42,438 nt of DNA, taken from the NCBI GenBank assembly GCA_902518985.1, contig CABYIF010000011.1, forward strand, positions 1 through 42,438, written 5' to 3'. Position numbers and translations under genes: made by a program. Position 1 is the first letter of the stretch, and the number at the start of each line of letters is the position of its first letter. The notes under the pieces were generated by a model that ran no database searches, was not told the DNA's origin, and saw only the letters and a list, made by a program, of their open reading frames with translations. Origin of the DNA: an uncultured Alphaproteobacteria bacterium (GTDB lineage: Bacteria > Pseudomonadota > Alphaproteobacteria > HIMB59 > GCA-002718135). Shown here piece after piece: positions 1 to 12,858 of the stretch.

Positions 1-1
1 A

Positions 2-1867
2 ATAATTGGGCTCTTGCTTATTGTCCTGTTTAATCTTTTTCAAGGCACTTCAACAAATAAAAATAGCTCAAAAATTTCCTTCTCTGATTTTATGGCTGCA
101 ACTGAAAGTGGAACTGTATCAGAAGTCAATATAAGTGGAAATAGCGTCACTGGTTTTTTAAATGATGGAAGAGCATTTAATACTTACGCTCCTAATTATC
201 CAAATCTAGTTGATAAATTAAATGAGAGAGGTGTAAAAATTACAGCTGAGCCATCAGAAAGATCTATGCATCCACTTTTAAGTGTTTTGTTATCCTGGTT
301 TCCAATGCTTTTACTGATTGGAGTTTGGATATTTTTTATGCGACAAATGCAATCAGGCGGTGGCAAAGCAATGGGTTTTGGTAAATCAAAAGCAAAGCTT
401 TTAAATGAAGCTGTTGGAAAAGTTACTTTTGATGATGTAGCTGGAATTGATGAAGCTAAACAAGAACTTGAAGAGGTAGTTGAGTTTTTAAAAGATCCTC
501 AAAAATTTTCTAGATTAGGTGGCAAAATTCCAAGAGGTGCTCTTTTAGTTGGGCCACCTGGTACTGGTAAAACATTACTTGCTAGAGCAATTGCTGGAGA
601 AGCAAACGTTCCTTTCTTCTCAATATCAGGTTCGGATTTCGTAGAAATGTTTGTTGGTGTTGGAGCAAGTAGAGTAAGAGATATGTTCGATCAAGGTAAA
701 AAAAATGCTCCATGTATAGTTTTCATCGATGAAATTGATGCAGTTGGTCGTCACAGAGGAGCAGGCTTAGGTGGTGGAAATGATGAAAGAGAGCAAACTT
801 TAAATCAACTTCTTGTAGAAATGGACGGATTTGAAGCAAATGTAGGAGTGATAATTGTTGCTGCAACTAATAGACCAGATGTACTTGATCCAGCTTTATT
901 ACGACCAGGAAGATTTGATAGGCAAATAACAGTATCTAAGCCTGATGTAATGGGTAGAGAAAAAGTTTTAAAAGTTCATATGAAAAAGGTAAAAATTTCA
1001 CCAAAGGTTGATGCAAAAACTATTGCTAAAGGAACTCCTGGCTTCTCTGGTGCTGATTTAGCAAATTTAGTCAATGAGGCAGCTCTTCTTGCTGCTCGAA
1101 AAAATAAAAGAATGGTTACTCAAGATGATTTCGAAGCCGCTAAAGATAAAGTTCTTCTTGGAGCCGAAAGAAGGTCAATGGTGATGACTGAGGATGAAAG
1201 AAAGCTTACAGCTTATCATGAAGCTGGACATGCTGTTGCAACTTTACATTCTCCAGAGTCTGACCCAATCCATAAATCAAGTATTATTCCTACTGGAAAT
1301 GCGCTTGGGTATGTAATGAGATTGCCTGAGAAAGATGAGCTAACAAGTAGATTAGATAAAATAAAAGCAAATCTAGTTATAGGTATGGGGGGAAGAATTG
1401 CAGAAGAAATGATTTTTGGTAAAGATAAAATTACTAACGGAGCTACTGGAGATATACAAACCATCACTTTTTATGCAAAAAAAATGGTAACAGAATGGGG
1501 CATGAGTGATAAATTAGGAACTGTTTTATATAATAACGATAGTCAGGAAGTTTTTTTAGGTCATTCCGTTGCTCAATCCAAAAATGTGTCAGATGCAACA
1601 GCAAAGTTAATTGATGATGAGGTAAGATCAATTATTGATGAAGCTACTAATAAATGTAAGGATATATTAACTGAAAATATTGAACAAGTTCATATAATTG
1701 CTAAAGGATTATTAGAATACGAAACTTTATCTGGTGTTGAAATCAACGATTTGATCAAGGGAATTAAGCCATCAAGAGATGACTTAGATAACGATATCGA
1801 TACACCAAAAAATACTGCTCCTTCTGTCCCAAAAACTGGTGGTTCAGCTACAGCTCCAGCTAACTAA
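2..1867 (+). CDS. ftsH: ATP-dependent zinc metalloprotease FtsH (5' partial)
   Basis: Membrane-anchored AAA+ protease that extracts and degrades misfolded membrane proteins and unstable regulators, including RpoH in many proteobacteria. The reading frame is open from the window edge, so the first dozen or so residues of the N-terminal membrane helix are missing; a TTG at 14 is an internal Leu codon, not the start. Numbered from that TTG, a second membrane helix lies near 88-108, Walker A (GPPGTGKT) near 180-187, Walker B (FIDEID) near 238, the arginine-finger region RPGRFDR near 297, the zinc motif HEAGH at 402-406 and the third zinc ligand Asp in ATGD near 480. The C-terminal tail is Thr/Ser/Pro-rich and variable, as is usual. 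glmM follows after 47 bp with no clear terminator between them, so cotranscription is likely. Confidence 0.97.
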   Translation: MIGLLLIVLFNLFQGTSTNKNSSKISFSDFMAATESGTVSEVNISGNSVTGFLNDGRAFNTYAPNYPNLVDKLNERGVKITAEPSERSMHPLLSVLLSWFPMLLLIGVWIFFMRQMQSGGGKAMGFGKSKAKLLNEAVGKVTFDDVAGIDEAKQELEEVVEFLKDPQKFSRLGGKIPRGALLVGPPGTGKTLLARAIAGEANVPFFSISGSDFVEMFVGVGASRVRDMFDQGKKNAPCIVFIDEIDAVGRHRGAGLGGGNDEREQTLNQLLVEMDGFEANVGVIIVAATNRPDVLDPALLRPGRFDRQITVSKPDVMGREKVLKVHMKKVKISPKVDAKTIAKGTPGFSGADLANLVNEAALLAARKNKRMVTQDDFEAAKDKVLLGAERRSMVMTEDERKLTAYHEAGHAVATLHSPESDPIHKSSIIPTGNALGYVMRLPEKDELTSRLDKIKANLVIGMGGRIAEEMIFGKDKITNGATGDIQTITFYAKKMVTEWGMSDKLGTVLYNNDSQEVFLGHSVAQSKNVSDATAKLIDDEVRSIIDEATNKCKDILTENIEQVHIIAKGLLEYETLSGVEINDLIKGIKPSRDDLDNDIDTPKNTAPSVPKTGGSATAPAN

Positions 1868-1914
1868 TTTTATAAACACTTCACTTTATTTATTTTTTTG
1901 AATAAAAGACTTAA

Positions 1915-3262
1915 ATGTCTAAAATTTTTGGCACTGATGGAATAAGGTGCTTAGTCAATAAAGAGCCTCTTACAGCTGAAACTTGCTTAAAAATATCAAA
2001 GTCGGTTGCCTATATTTTGAGAAATAAAGGCAATAACAATAGTAGAGTAGTTGTATGTAAGGATACAAGATTATCTGGCTATCTATATGAGCCACTGGTA
2101 ACAGCTGGTTTTATTTCTATGGGATTGGAAGTGATATTGGTAGGGCCGCTTCCAACACCAGCGGTTCCATTAATGATTAAAACATTAAGAGCAGATATAG
2201 GTGTAATGATTACAGCTTCTCATAACACATATGAGTATAACGGTTTAAAATTTTTTGATAGAAATGGTTTAAAACTAAATCAAAAAATTGAAAGTAAGGT
2301 TGAAAAGTTAGTTTTAAGCTCAACTGAATATTCTAAAATAGCTAACAAATCATTTATTTCTGGTAAGGCCAGAAGATTAGAAGATGCTTCAGGAAGATAT
2401 TCTGAATTTTTAAAAAATTGCCTATCAAAAAACTATATTAAGAAAAAGCTTAAAATTGTTTTAGATTGTGCCAATGGGGCAACTTACAGTATTGCTCCAA
2501 ATTTATTTTGGGAACTAGGTCATGAAATTACTACAATTAATAATAACCCAAATGGTACTAATATTAATAAAAATTGTGGAGCAGTAAATACTCAAAATTT
2601 ATCAAAAAAAGTAATCCAGAAAAAAGCTGATATCGGATTTGCATTTGATGGAGATGGAGATAGAATTATAGTTGTTGATGAACGTGGTGTCGAAGTCGAT
2701 GGAGATAAAATTATAGCTTTATTCTGTAAAAATTTTTTAAAACCAAAAAAAATACCTGATCAATTTGATGTTATTATAACAGTTATGTCAAATATGGGAT
2801 TAGAAAAATATCTGACTGACAAACTAAATCTAAAAATTAAAAGAACGGCTGTAGGCGATATAAATGTAATAAATCAAATGAAAAAGTCTAAATGTTTAAT
2901 TGGTGGAGAGCAATCGGGACATATCATAATGTCTAAATTTTCAAATTCTGGAGATGGTATATTAGCTGCTTTAAAAATTACAGAAATTATCTCAAAGAAT
3001 AAAATGATAACAAGTAAACTTTTTGATTTATATAAAGAATACTATCAAGAAAAAATAGATTTATTTTATAAAAATAAAAATAAAAATATGATAAATATTA
3101 TCGATGCATTAAATAAAGATAAATCTTTAAACAATAAAAATATAAGATCACTAATAAGACTTTCTGGTACTGAACCCGTTCTCAGAATTTTAGTAGAGGG
3201 AGAAAGTAAAAGTTTAGTAAAAGCAAATAGTAAAAAAATAAAAAATATAATTAGGCCATATC

Positions 3263-3270
<8 letters not shown>
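1915..3270 (+). CDS. glmM: Phosphoglucosamine mutase GlmM
   Basis: Cytoplasmic enzyme that interconverts glucosamine-6-phosphate and glucosamine-1-phosphate on the way to UDP-GlcNAc for peptidoglycan and lipopolysaccharide. The phosphoserine loop TASHN (Ser about 102) and the metal-binding loop DGDGDR (245-250) are intact, and the C-terminal phosphate-binding stretch SGTEP is present near 418. At 451 residues it has normal family length. The ATG start gives the expected N-terminus (KIFGTDGIRC). The ftsH-glmM neighbourhood is a common alphaproteobacterial arrangement without the intervening folP seen in enterobacteria. Its last 8 bases overlap the start of hisZ, which suggests translational coupling. 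Confidence 0.96.
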
Positions 3271-6495
<3,225 letters not shown>

Positions 6496-6525
6496 AGATT
6501 GCCTATAACATAAATAATTAAAAAA

Positions 6526-7497
6526 TTAATATTTAACCAATAAATCAATCAAATTCTTAAAATCTTGAGGTAAATCAACATCAAAATCCATTCTTTTCTT
6601 TAATGAAGGATGATTAAATCCAAGATGATAAGCATGTAAAGCTTGCCTTTCAAAATTTTTTAAAATCATAAATTTGTTTATTGTCTTTTTATCTTTACCG
6701 TATTGATTAACTTTACTCTTTCCATAAATTTTATCTCCCACAACTGGTGAATTTTTTGATGTTAGATGAACTCTGATTTGGTGGGTTCTCCCAGTATGTA
6801 ATTCACAATCTACCATACTTGCAATTTCATATGACTCCTCAAGTTTGATAATTGTTTTTGAAAATTTGCCATTACCTTTATTATTCATGCTCATTTTTTT
6901 TCTATTTTTCTTATTTCTTTCGATATAACCATGAATTTCTTGATTATTTGGGTTTCCCCAAACTATAGCTTTATATTTTCTTGTGATTGAATGATCCTTA
7001 AATTGATCAGATAGTTTTGCATGAACATCATCTTTTTTTGCAATAACAAGTATACCACTGGTATCTTTATCAAGTCTGTGTACAATTCCTGGTCTTGATG
7101 TGTCATTCAAATTACTTAAATTATTCTTTGTATAATGCATTAAAGCATTAACTAAAGTGCCACTTTCATTTCCAGGAGCAGGATGCATTACTAAATTAGG
7201 AGGTTTGTTTATTATCAATAGATCCTCATCCTCATAAACAATATCCAAATCAATATTTTCTGGCTGATGAGTAATATTTTTTTTTATAAAAATATTTACA
7301 GAGTAATTTTCATTTTCTTTAGTTATGTAAGAAGGATCAGTGATTTTTATATTATTTTTAAGTACATTGCCATTTAATATAAGATTTTTAATTTGTGTTC
7401 TTGAATATTTTTCTAAAGATGAGCTAAGAGCTTTGTCCAATCTTTGTGAACTTAATTCTTTATTTATATATAATTTGAGATTATAAAAATCATTCAT
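6526..7497 (-). CDS. rluD: Ribosomal large subunit pseudouridine synthase, RluD type
   Basis: Converts uridines of 23S rRNA to pseudouridine; RluD acts on helix 69 and supports ribosome assembly. An N-terminal S4 RNA-binding domain (about 17-65) is followed by the RluA-type catalytic domain with the active-site Asp in HRLDKDTSG (Asp 143) and the conserved HTGRTHQIRVH segment near 238. The length of 323 residues and the rpoH neighbour favour RluD over RluA or RluC, although these paralogues are hard to separate by eye. Its ATG lies in a CATG tetramer that also holds the ATG of the divergent membrane-protein gene. Confidence 0.93.
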   Translation of the reverse strand: MNDFYNLKLYINKELSSQRLDKALSSSLEKYSRTQIKNLILNGNVLKNNIKITDPSYITKENENYSVNIFIKKNITHQPENIDLDIVYEDEDLLIINKPPNLVMHPAPGNESGTLVNALMHYTKNNLSNLNDTSRPGIVHRLDKDTSGILVIAKKDDVHAKLSDQFKDHSITRKYKAIVWGNPNNQEIHGYIERNKKNRKKMSMNNKGNGKFSKTIIKLEESYEIASMVDCELHTGRTHQIRVHLTSKNSPVVGDKIYGKSKVNQYGKDKKTINKFMILKNFERQALHAYHLGFNHPSLKKRMDFDVDLPQDFKNLIDLLVKY

Positions 7498-7786
7498 GTC
7501 AAAAAAAATTCTTCAGTTTATTGTGGCTTTCTTAGCTTTATTAATTTTATTATGTTTTTTAGCCCTAATTTATGGTTTGTACATAAAAATAGGAAAAAAT
7601 CAGAGTAATTTAGAGACTAAAGATATTACCTATAATCTAAACTTAGAGGATGGGCATGAAATTACAGACATAGATTTAATAGAGGATAAAAAAATCTTAT
7701 TTACAATTAAAAATAATAATAAAATTTATGCTATAATTTATGATATAAATACTGAAAACATAACAAGGATTGAGCAAGTAAAATGA
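7496..7786 (+). CDS. Small single-pass membrane protein of unknown function
   Basis: A 96-residue protein with one strong membrane helix (about 7-31) after a short positive N-terminus, then a hydrophilic domain of about 60 residues with alternating beta-like segments. This suggests an inner-membrane protein with its C-terminal domain outside the cytoplasm. I do not recognise a catalytic motif. A small membrane protein beside rluD/rpoH is seen in other alphaproteobacteria (DUF6476-type annotations), and this may be the counterpart; that link rests on position, not clear similarity. It starts inside the CATG shared with rluD and ends in an ATGA overlap with xseB, so it is probably translated with xseB. 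Promoter signals for it must lie inside the rluD coding region. Confidence 0.8.
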   Translation: MSKKILQFIVAFLALLILLCFLALIYGLYIKIGKNQSNLETKDITYNLNLEDGHEITDIDLIEDKKILFTIKNNNKIYAIIYDINTENITRIEQVK

Positions 7787-8004
7787 CAAAATATAAAGAT
7801 AGCTTTGAGTCTAATCTAAACAAACTTGAAGAAATAGTTGATAAGCTAGAAAATGGAGAAGTTGATTTAGAAGAGTCTGTAAAGTTATATGAAGAAGGTA
7901 TGAAACTCAAAAAAATTTGTGAGGAAAAATTAAAAAGTATTGAGAGTCAAATTAAAAAAATTAAACATGATAATAATAAAATTACAAAAGAAGATTTTAG
8001 CTAA
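7783..8004 (+). CDS. xseB: Exodeoxyribonuclease VII small subunit
   Basis: Small subunit of exonuclease VII, which degrades single-stranded DNA together with several copies of XseA for each large subunit. The 73-residue, Glu/Lys-rich helical protein carries the family signature around FESNLNKLEEIVDKLENGE, followed by VDLEESVKLYEEG. It is joined to the previous gene by an ATGA overlap and to tlyA by 12 bp. xseA is not in the window. In many alphaproteobacteria xseB is followed by ispA and dxs before tlyA; here tlyA follows directly. Confidence 0.94.
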   Translation: MTKYKDSFESNLNKLEEIVDKLENGEVDLEESVKLYEEGMKLKKICEEKLKSIESQIKKIKHDNNKITKEDFS

Positions 8005-8016
8005 TATTATTTAAAA

Positions 8017-8757
8017 TTGAAAAAAAAAATAAAAATCAGACTAGATCAGCTATTAGTTGAAAAAAAATTAGTAGAATCAAAAAGTAAAGCTCAATCCATT
8101 ATTATGGCTGGCCAAGTCAAGGTTAATGATAAAATAATTACAAAAAGTGGAAACGCTTTTGATTTAAATTCAAAAATTATTATTACACAACTTCAACCAA
8201 CATGGGTATCAAGAGGTGCACTAAAACTTTTGAAAGCAATTGAATTTTTTGAAATTAATATAAAAAATAAAGTTTGTTTAGATATTGGCTCCTCAACAGG
8301 TGGCTTTACTGAAGTCTTACTTAAAAATAATGCAAAAAAAATTTTTTCAATCGATGTAGGAACTAACCAATTACATGAAAAATTAAAAAAAATAGATAAT
8401 ATAATAAGTATTGAAAACTTTAATGCAAAATATTTAAATGACTCAATCATTAAAGAAAAAATAGATATGATAGTGTGTGACGTTAGTTTTATAAGTTTAA
8501 AAAAAGTAATTTATCCCAACTTAAAACTTCTAGCAAAAAATGCAGAAATCATTGCTTTGATAAAACCACAATTTGAAACTGAAAAAAAAAATTTACGTAA
8601 AGGAGTAGTTACTGATGTTTCGATTCATAATCAAATATGTGAAGATATTAAAAGTTGGTTTATTAATATATGTAAAGTTAATGTTATAGGAATTACCCAA
8701 AGTCCAGTTAAAGGGCCAAAAGGAAATATAGAATTTTTAATTTACTGTAGTTTATAA
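8017..8757 (+). CDS. tlyA: TlyA family rRNA 2'-O-methyltransferase / hemolysin-like protein
   Basis: TlyA proteins methylate 2'-O positions of rRNA (C1409 of 16S and C1920 of 23S in mycobacteria). Here an N-terminal S4 RNA-binding domain (about 6-65, [19 protein letters not shown]) is followed by an FtsJ-like methyltransferase domain with SAM loop DIGSSTGGF (89-97). Catalytic-type residues are visible in SRGALKL (Lys 70), CDVSF and IKPQFE. Length 246 is typical. The start is a TTG without an obvious ribosome site; no in-frame ATG lies near the conserved N-terminus. Its stop region overlaps the convergent aroC stop by 6 bases. The rRNA target in this organism is inferred from the family. Confidence 0.92.
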   Translation: MKKKIKIRLDQLLVEKKLVESKSKAQSIIMAGQVKVNDKIITKSGNAFDLNSKIIITQLQPTWVSRGALKLLKAIEFFEINIKNKVCLDIGSSTGGFTEVLLKNNAKKIFSIDVGTNQLHEKLKKIDNIISIENFNAKYLNDSIIKEKIDMIVCDVSFISLKKVIYPNLKLLAKNAEIIALIKPQFETEKKNLRKGVVTDVSIHNQICEDIKSWFINICKVNVIGITQSPVKGPKGNIEFLIYCSL

Positions 8758-9822
8758 ATATCTCAAACAATGGTCAGCAATTGTGGTTGCTACCATCGCT
8801 TCTCCCACTGGAACAGCTCTTATCCCTACACAAGGATCATGACGTCCTTTGGTAGAAATTGTGGTTTCTCTCATTTTAGTATTTATGGTTTTTTTTGTTG
8901 AAAGTATGGAACTTGTTGGCTTTACAACAAATCTACAAATTAGATCTTGACCAGTTGTAATTCCTCCAAGTATTCCGCCATTATTATTTGATAAAAAAAT
9001 TGGTTTTTTATTTTTGATACGCATTTCATCAACGTTTGATATTCCTTCTTCATTAACACTATCAAAACCCTTACCAATCTCTACTCCTTTTACAGCATTA
9101 ATTGACATTAAAGCTTTTGCAATGTCAGAGTCAATTTTTTCATAGACCGGATCACCTAAACCCGCAGGCAATCCTTTGACTCTTATTTCTATAATAGCAC
9201 CTAAGGAAGATCCATTTTTTCTTGCATTATTTATCTGTTTTTCCCATATTGGTACAATTTTTTTATCAGGGCTCCAAAAATTATTTTTAATTATATAACT
9301 ATCGCTCCAATTTGAATAATTAATTTTTTCTTTACCGATTTGAGTTAAAGCACCTGTAATAATAACTTTATTATTTAGTTTTTTTTCAATTACTTTTCTT
9401 GCAACAGCACCTGCGGCTACTCTCATTGCAGTTTCTCTTGCACTTGATCTACCACCACCTCTATAATCTCTTATTCCATACTTAGCCCAGTATGTGTAAT
9501 CAGCATGTCCTGGTCTAAATTTGTATTTAATATCTTTATAATCCTTTGATTTTTGGTCTTGATTGTAAATTATAAGTGAAATGGGATGTCCAGTTGTTTT
9601 ACCTTCAAAAGTTCCAGACAATATCTCAATGGCATCCTTTTCTTTTCTTTGTGTTGTGAATTTTGATAACCCAGGTTTTCTTTTATCTAGGTATGGTTGG
9701 ATATCTTTTTCAGATAGTTTAATGTTTGAAGGTACTCCATCAATTACACAACCAATTGCTCTACCATGGCTTTCTCCCCATGTTGTAAAACTAAAAATTT
9801 TTCCTAAAGTATTAAATGTCAT
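8752..9822 (-). CDS. aroC: Chorismate synthase
   Basis: Last step of the shikimate pathway: converts EPSP to chorismate using reduced FMN. Signature stretches are intact: [14 protein letters not shown] near 16-29, the [19 protein letters not shown] stretch near 120-138, and the C-terminal [18 protein letters not shown]. Length 356 is normal. The ATG overlaps the fabI stop in an ATGA arrangement, so fabI and aroC form a coupled minus-strand pair read from the fabI-pdxH intergenic space. Confidence 0.98.
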   Translation of the reverse strand: MTFNTLGKIFSFTTWGESHGRAIGCVIDGVPSNIKLSEKDIQPYLDKRKPGLSKFTTQRKEKDAIEILSGTFEGKTTGHPISLIIYNQDQKSKDYKDIKYKFRPGHADYTYWAKYGIRDYRGGGRSSARETAMRVAAGAVARKVIEKKLNNKVIITGALTQIGKEKINYSNWSDSYIIKNNFWSPDKKIVPIWEKQINNARKNGSSLGAIIEIRVKGLPAGLGDPVYEKIDSDIAKALMSINAVKGVEIGKGFDSVNEEGISNVDEMRIKNKKPIFLSNNNGGILGGITTGQDLICRFVVKPTSSILSTKKTINTKMRETTISTKGRHDPCVGIRAVPVGEAMVATTIADHCLRYL

Positions 9823-10646
9823 TTTTTTGAATTTTTAAATTCTGCTAATAACTCAGAGACATTTTCACTCTCATCAACAGCAACCATTCCAACTGTGTGG
9901 TAGCCACAATCAACATGTTGAATTTCTCCAGTAACAGCACTTCCAAGATCACTAAGTAAATATAATGCCGAATTACCTACATCTTGCTGATTAACATTTC
10001 TTTTTAGAGGAGCATTTAATTCATTCCATTTTAAGATAAATCTAAAATCTCCAATTCCTGAAGCAGCTAACGTCTTTATAGGCCCGGCACTTATTGCATT
10101 AACTCTTATATTTTTTTCACCAAGGTCTACAGCGAGATACCTTACACTTGCTTCAAGAGCAGCTTTTGCAACCCCCATCACATTATAATGAGGCATTACT
10201 TGTTCAGCCCCATAATAAGTTAAAGTTAATATTGAACCTCCATTATTCATTAAGGGCTCAGCTAATTTACATGACTCAGTAAATGAATAACAAGAAATAT
10301 GCATTGTTTGTCTAAAATTTTCTGAGGATGTGTTATAATACTTTCCTCTCAATTCATCTTTGTTTGAAAAACCTATCCCATGAACAAGAAAATCTAACTC
10401 CCCCCATTTATTATTTAATGTTTCAAAAACATTTTTCATACTATCTGAATCTGAAACATCACATGGTATTATAATTGATGAGTCAATTTCTTTAGCAAGA
10501 GGCTCAACTCTTTTTTTGAGAGCTTCACCTTGATAAGTAAGTGCAATTTGAGCACCTTGTTCAGCTAATTTCTTAGCAATACCCCAAGCAATTGATCTAT
10601 CATTTGCAACTCCCATGATAAGACCCTTTTTATTTTGCATTAACAT
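9819..10646 (-). CDS. fabI: Enoyl-[acyl-carrier-protein] reductase (NADH), FabI
   Basis: Reduces trans-2-enoyl-ACP in each cycle of type II fatty-acid synthesis. It is a short-chain dehydrogenase-type fold with the FabI-specific N-terminal nucleotide site ([18 protein letters not shown], 8-25) and the catalytic Tyr-x6-Lys as YNVMGVAK (Tyr 154, Lys 161). The preceding YYGAEQV segment is also FabI-like. At 275 residues it is a typical FabI. The annotated start gives MLMQNKKG; the Met at residue 3 is an alternative start. The divergent 70-bp gap to pdxH is strongly AT-rich and probably holds promoters for both directions. Confidence 0.97.
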   Translation of the reverse strand: MLMQNKKGLIMGVANDRSIAWGIAKKLAEQGAQIALTYQGEALKKRVEPLAKEIDSSIIIPCDVSDSDSMKNVFETLNNKWGELDFLVHGIGFSNKDELRGKYYNTSSENFRQTMHISCYSFTESCKLAEPLMNNGGSILTLTYYGAEQVMPHYNVMGVAKAALEASVRYLAVDLGEKNIRVNAISAGPIKTLAASGIGDFRFILKWNELNAPLKRNVNQQDVGNSALYLLSDLGSAVTGEIQHVDCGYHTVGMVAVDESENVSELLAEFKNSKK

Positions 10647-10716
10647 ATTGTAAATCAGTGTTTTTTTTTAAATATAGTTATATATACTTATAAATATTAA
10701 TAATCATATCTCAAAT
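10647..10716. promoter_or_regulatory. Divergent promoter region fabI / pdxH
   Basis: A 70-bp gap between two divergent starts, made almost entirely of A and T, with a run of T and several TATA-like hexamers (TATAGT, TATATA, TATAAA). It is the only non-coding space from which fabI-aroC and pdxH can be transcribed. No single -35/-10 pair stands out, so exact promoter positions are not assigned. Confidence 0.5.
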
Positions 10717-11322
10717 ATGTCTAATGAGTCAAATTTAATAAATTCTAAGATAAATCCACTTTCTTTATTTGAAGAATGGTTTGAGGATGCAAAAAAAAGT
10801 GAAATAAATGACCCTAATGCCATGAATTTAGCAACCATTTCTAATGATGGCAAACCAAGTTCAAGAATAGTTTTACTTAAATCTTATGATGAGCAAGGAT
10901 TTATATTTTTTACAAATTCTAATAGCAAAAAAGGTAAGTCTATGGAAGATAATACAAATGTAGCTTTAAACTTCCACTGGAAATCATTACAAAAACAAAT
11001 AAGAATTGAGGGCACTGTTTCTATAATAGTAAAAGCTGAAGCTGATGAATATTATAATACAAGACCATTAGGAAGTAGAATAGGAGCTTGGGCTTCTAAG
11101 CAATCTGAAGAGTTAGATAATAGACACTCATTATTAAATAGAGTTGATGAATATGAAAAAAAATTTAAAAATACTAATATTAGTAGACCACCACATTGGA
11201 ATGGATACCTTGTTAATCCAAGTTTAATAGAATTTTGGCAAGACATGCCATTTAGATTACACGATAGAGTTGAATTCAGAAAGCAAGAAAATAAATGGAT
11301 TTCAAGAAAATTATATCCTTAA
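10717..11322 (+). CDS. pdxH: Pyridoxamine 5'-phosphate oxidase
   Basis: FMN-dependent oxidation of pyridoxine/pyridoxamine 5'-phosphate to pyridoxal 5'-phosphate. Family stretches are clear: MNLATISNDGKPSSRIVLLK near 30, the FMN-site region FFTNSNSKKGKSM near 66, NFHWKSLQKQIRIEGTV near 88, and the C-terminal RLHDRVEFR...W...RKLYP. Length 201 is usual. It is a single plus-strand gene flanked by minus-strand genes, and its stop codon overlaps that of the downstream convergent gene by 4 bases. Confidence 0.97.
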   Translation: MSNESNLINSKINPLSLFEEWFEDAKKSEINDPNAMNLATISNDGKPSSRIVLLKSYDEQGFIFFTNSNSKKGKSMEDNTNVALNFHWKSLQKQIRIEGTVSIIVKAEADEYYNTRPLGSRIGAWASKQSEELDNRHSLLNRVDEYEKKFKNTNISRPPHWNGYLVNPSLIEFWQDMPFRLHDRVEFRKQENKWISRKLYP

Positions 11323-11753
11323 TTATTTTCTTTCCATTTTTTTAAAATCCAAGAACTAGAATTTGATTTATTTTCTCCACCTATTCCCCACAACGTTTCT
11401 ATATTGTTTTCTTCACAGAATAACGACTCAGGAGTAGATTTATTATTTCTATCTCCACCATTTGCAAATTTGATTTTATAATTAGCATATTTCTTTATTA
11501 CCTTTTTCATACCATCAATACACGTATTATCATACTCACCACATTCAATTACATCAATAACGTTCTTTAGAGCATTCATAATTATTTTTCTCTCTTCAAA
11601 AGGAAGAAAAGATTTACCTTTCTTATTATGCAACCATCCATCAGAATTTAAAAGTACCACAACATTTCCATATTTGCTTGCTTCTTCTATTAATTTAATG
11701 TGACCACTATGAACTGGATCAAATCCACCACTGACTAGCACTATACTATCCAT
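11319..11753 (-). CDS. Cytidylyltransferase-like nucleotidyltransferase
   Basis: A 144-residue nucleotidyltransferase of the TagD/RfaE2-like alpha/beta phosphodiesterase superfamily. The nucleotide-binding motif GGFDPVHSGH (9-18) is the family's GxxDxxHxGH signature, and a Ser-rich C-terminal stretch (NKSNSSSW) sits where relatives carry the second nucleotide-binding motif. The central FANGGDRNNKSTPE segment is also typical of RfaE2-like members. The substrate (heptose phosphate, glycerol phosphate, phosphopantetheine-like or another) cannot be decided; no heptose kinase lies nearby. It overlaps pyrE by 8 bases and is the last gene of a long minus-strand run. Confidence 0.82.
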   Translation of the reverse strand: MDSIVLVSGGFDPVHSGHIKLIEEASKYGNVVVLLNSDGWLHNKKGKSFLPFEERKIIMNALKNVIDVIECGEYDNTCIDGMKKVIKKYANYKIKFANGGDRNNKSTPESLFCEENNIETLWGIGGENKSNSSSWILKKWKENN

Positions 11754-12381
11754 TTTTTTCTCTCCAATCTTGTGGATTGCTCAAAAATTTTTTTAAGCTA
11801 TCAATCTCTGACTCACTATAAACATTATTTTTTTCAAGATATGTAACTATATCCCTCCAAGTACACAGTGAATGTATTTTTACATGTAATTTTGATAAAT
11901 TAGATTTTTCAAAATCAAAAATATCATAATAAAAAATTACAAATATATCTTTTACTAATAATTCAGCTTCACGAATTGCATTAACAAAAGTTATTTTACT
12001 TCCACCATCTGTTGCCAAATCTTCTACTAGAAGTGTAGATTGATTTTTTTTAAATTCACCTTCAATTTGTTTATTGATACCAAATCCTTTTGGTTTTTTT
12101 CTAATATAAATCATTGGTTTTTTTAATTTTTGAGAAATAAATGCTGCATATGGAATTCCTGCAGTTTCTCCTCCAGCTATTAATTCACTATTTATTCCCT
12201 TATCATTTAAATATTTAATTGCTTTATCAATTATAAAATCTCTTTCCTCTGTAAATGAAATAATTTTCCTACAATCAACATAAACTGGGCTTTTTAAACC
12301 AGATGTGAGAGTAAAATAATTTGTAAATGAAAAGTTAACAGATTTAATATCAACTAGTATTTTTGCAATTTCCTCAGACAT
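11746..12381 (-). CDS. pyrE: Orotate phosphoribosyltransferase
   Basis: Adds ribose 5-phosphate from PRPP to orotate in UMP synthesis. The PRPP-binding loop VEDLATDGGSK (119-129) is intact, and TSGLKSPVYVDCRK near 26-39, AGGETAGIPYAA near 69 and YIRKKPKGFG near 92 match the OPRT family. Length 211 is normal. Translation appears linked to neighbours: 3 bp separate it from the upstream stress-protein gene and its last 8 bases overlap the nucleotidyltransferase gene. A general PRTase annotation is the fallback, but the orotate-type motifs favour PyrE. Confidence 0.92.
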   Translation of the reverse strand: MSEEIAKILVDIKSVNFSFTNYFTLTSGLKSPVYVDCRKIISFTEERDFIIDKAIKYLNDKGINSELIAGGETAGIPYAAFISQKLKKPMIYIRKKPKGFGINKQIEGEFKKNQSTLLVEDLATDGGSKITFVNAIREAELLVKDIFVIFYYDIFDFEKSNLSKLHVKIHSLCTWRDIVTYLEKNNVYSESEIDSLKKFLSNPQDWREKNG

Positions 12382-12384
12382 CTT

Positions 12385-12858
12385 TTAAGTTATTTGAGCT
12401 ATGTGCTCTATTGAAAAATTACCTGGAACTATCATTACAGGAACCCTTAAGTTAGTAATTTCATTTGTAACAAGTGAATTTATTATAGGTCCTGGATCTT
12501 TACTATTTGGATCAGTTTTTGCAGCCAGAACAAGTACATTAATTGTTTTTTCCTCATCTATTAATTTTTTTAATTCTGATATTGTTTCACCTTCTCTTAT
12601 TGATAATGCAGGAAGGTCCCCAGTTTTTTCTCTAACAAACGAAGCAGCTTTTTTTAAAGCCCTTTCAGCTTCTTCCCTCGCTTCTTCTTTCATTATTTCT
12701 GAAACTCCCTTTGTAGTCAGAACCTCAGGAGGTTCGATAAAAGTAGCAATTATAATTTTTCTTCCTGTTTTTTTTGATCTTGCACAAGCATATTCTAATG
12801 CTACGTGCATTTCTTCCGAATTATCTGCAATTACTAGAATATATCGCTCTTTACTCAT
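12385..12858 (-). CDS. Universal stress protein family (UspA-like)
   Basis: A single Usp domain of 157 residues: N-terminal beta strand YILVIADNSEEMHVALEYA, a long charged helix (about 55-78), and C-terminal strand VPVMIVPG. The usual ATP-binding G-2x-G-9x-G(S/T) motif is not clearly present; the corresponding stretch reads KDPGPIINSLV, so ATP binding is uncertain. Its ATG shares a base with the stop of the TIGR02186-family gene (TAATG), placing it in the same transcript as the membrane set upstream. The role is unknown; such proteins usually act in stress or energy-state responses. Confidence 0.85.
   Translation of the reverse strand: MSKERYILVIADNSEEMHVALEYACARSKKTGRKIIIATFIEPPEVLTTKGVSEIMKEEAREEAERALKKAASFVREKTGDLPALSIREGETISELKKLIDEEKTINVLVLAAKTDPNSKDPGPIINSLVTNEITNLRVPVMIVPGNFSIEHIAQIT

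Noticed and set aside
14-16. TTG as the start of ftsH
   Set aside because: The frame is open to the window edge and the upstream residues continue the expected N-terminal membrane helix, so the gene is simply truncated by the window.
1868-1914. Possible terminator between ftsH and glmM
   Set aside because: The gap is T-rich but I find no stable inverted repeat ahead of the T run.
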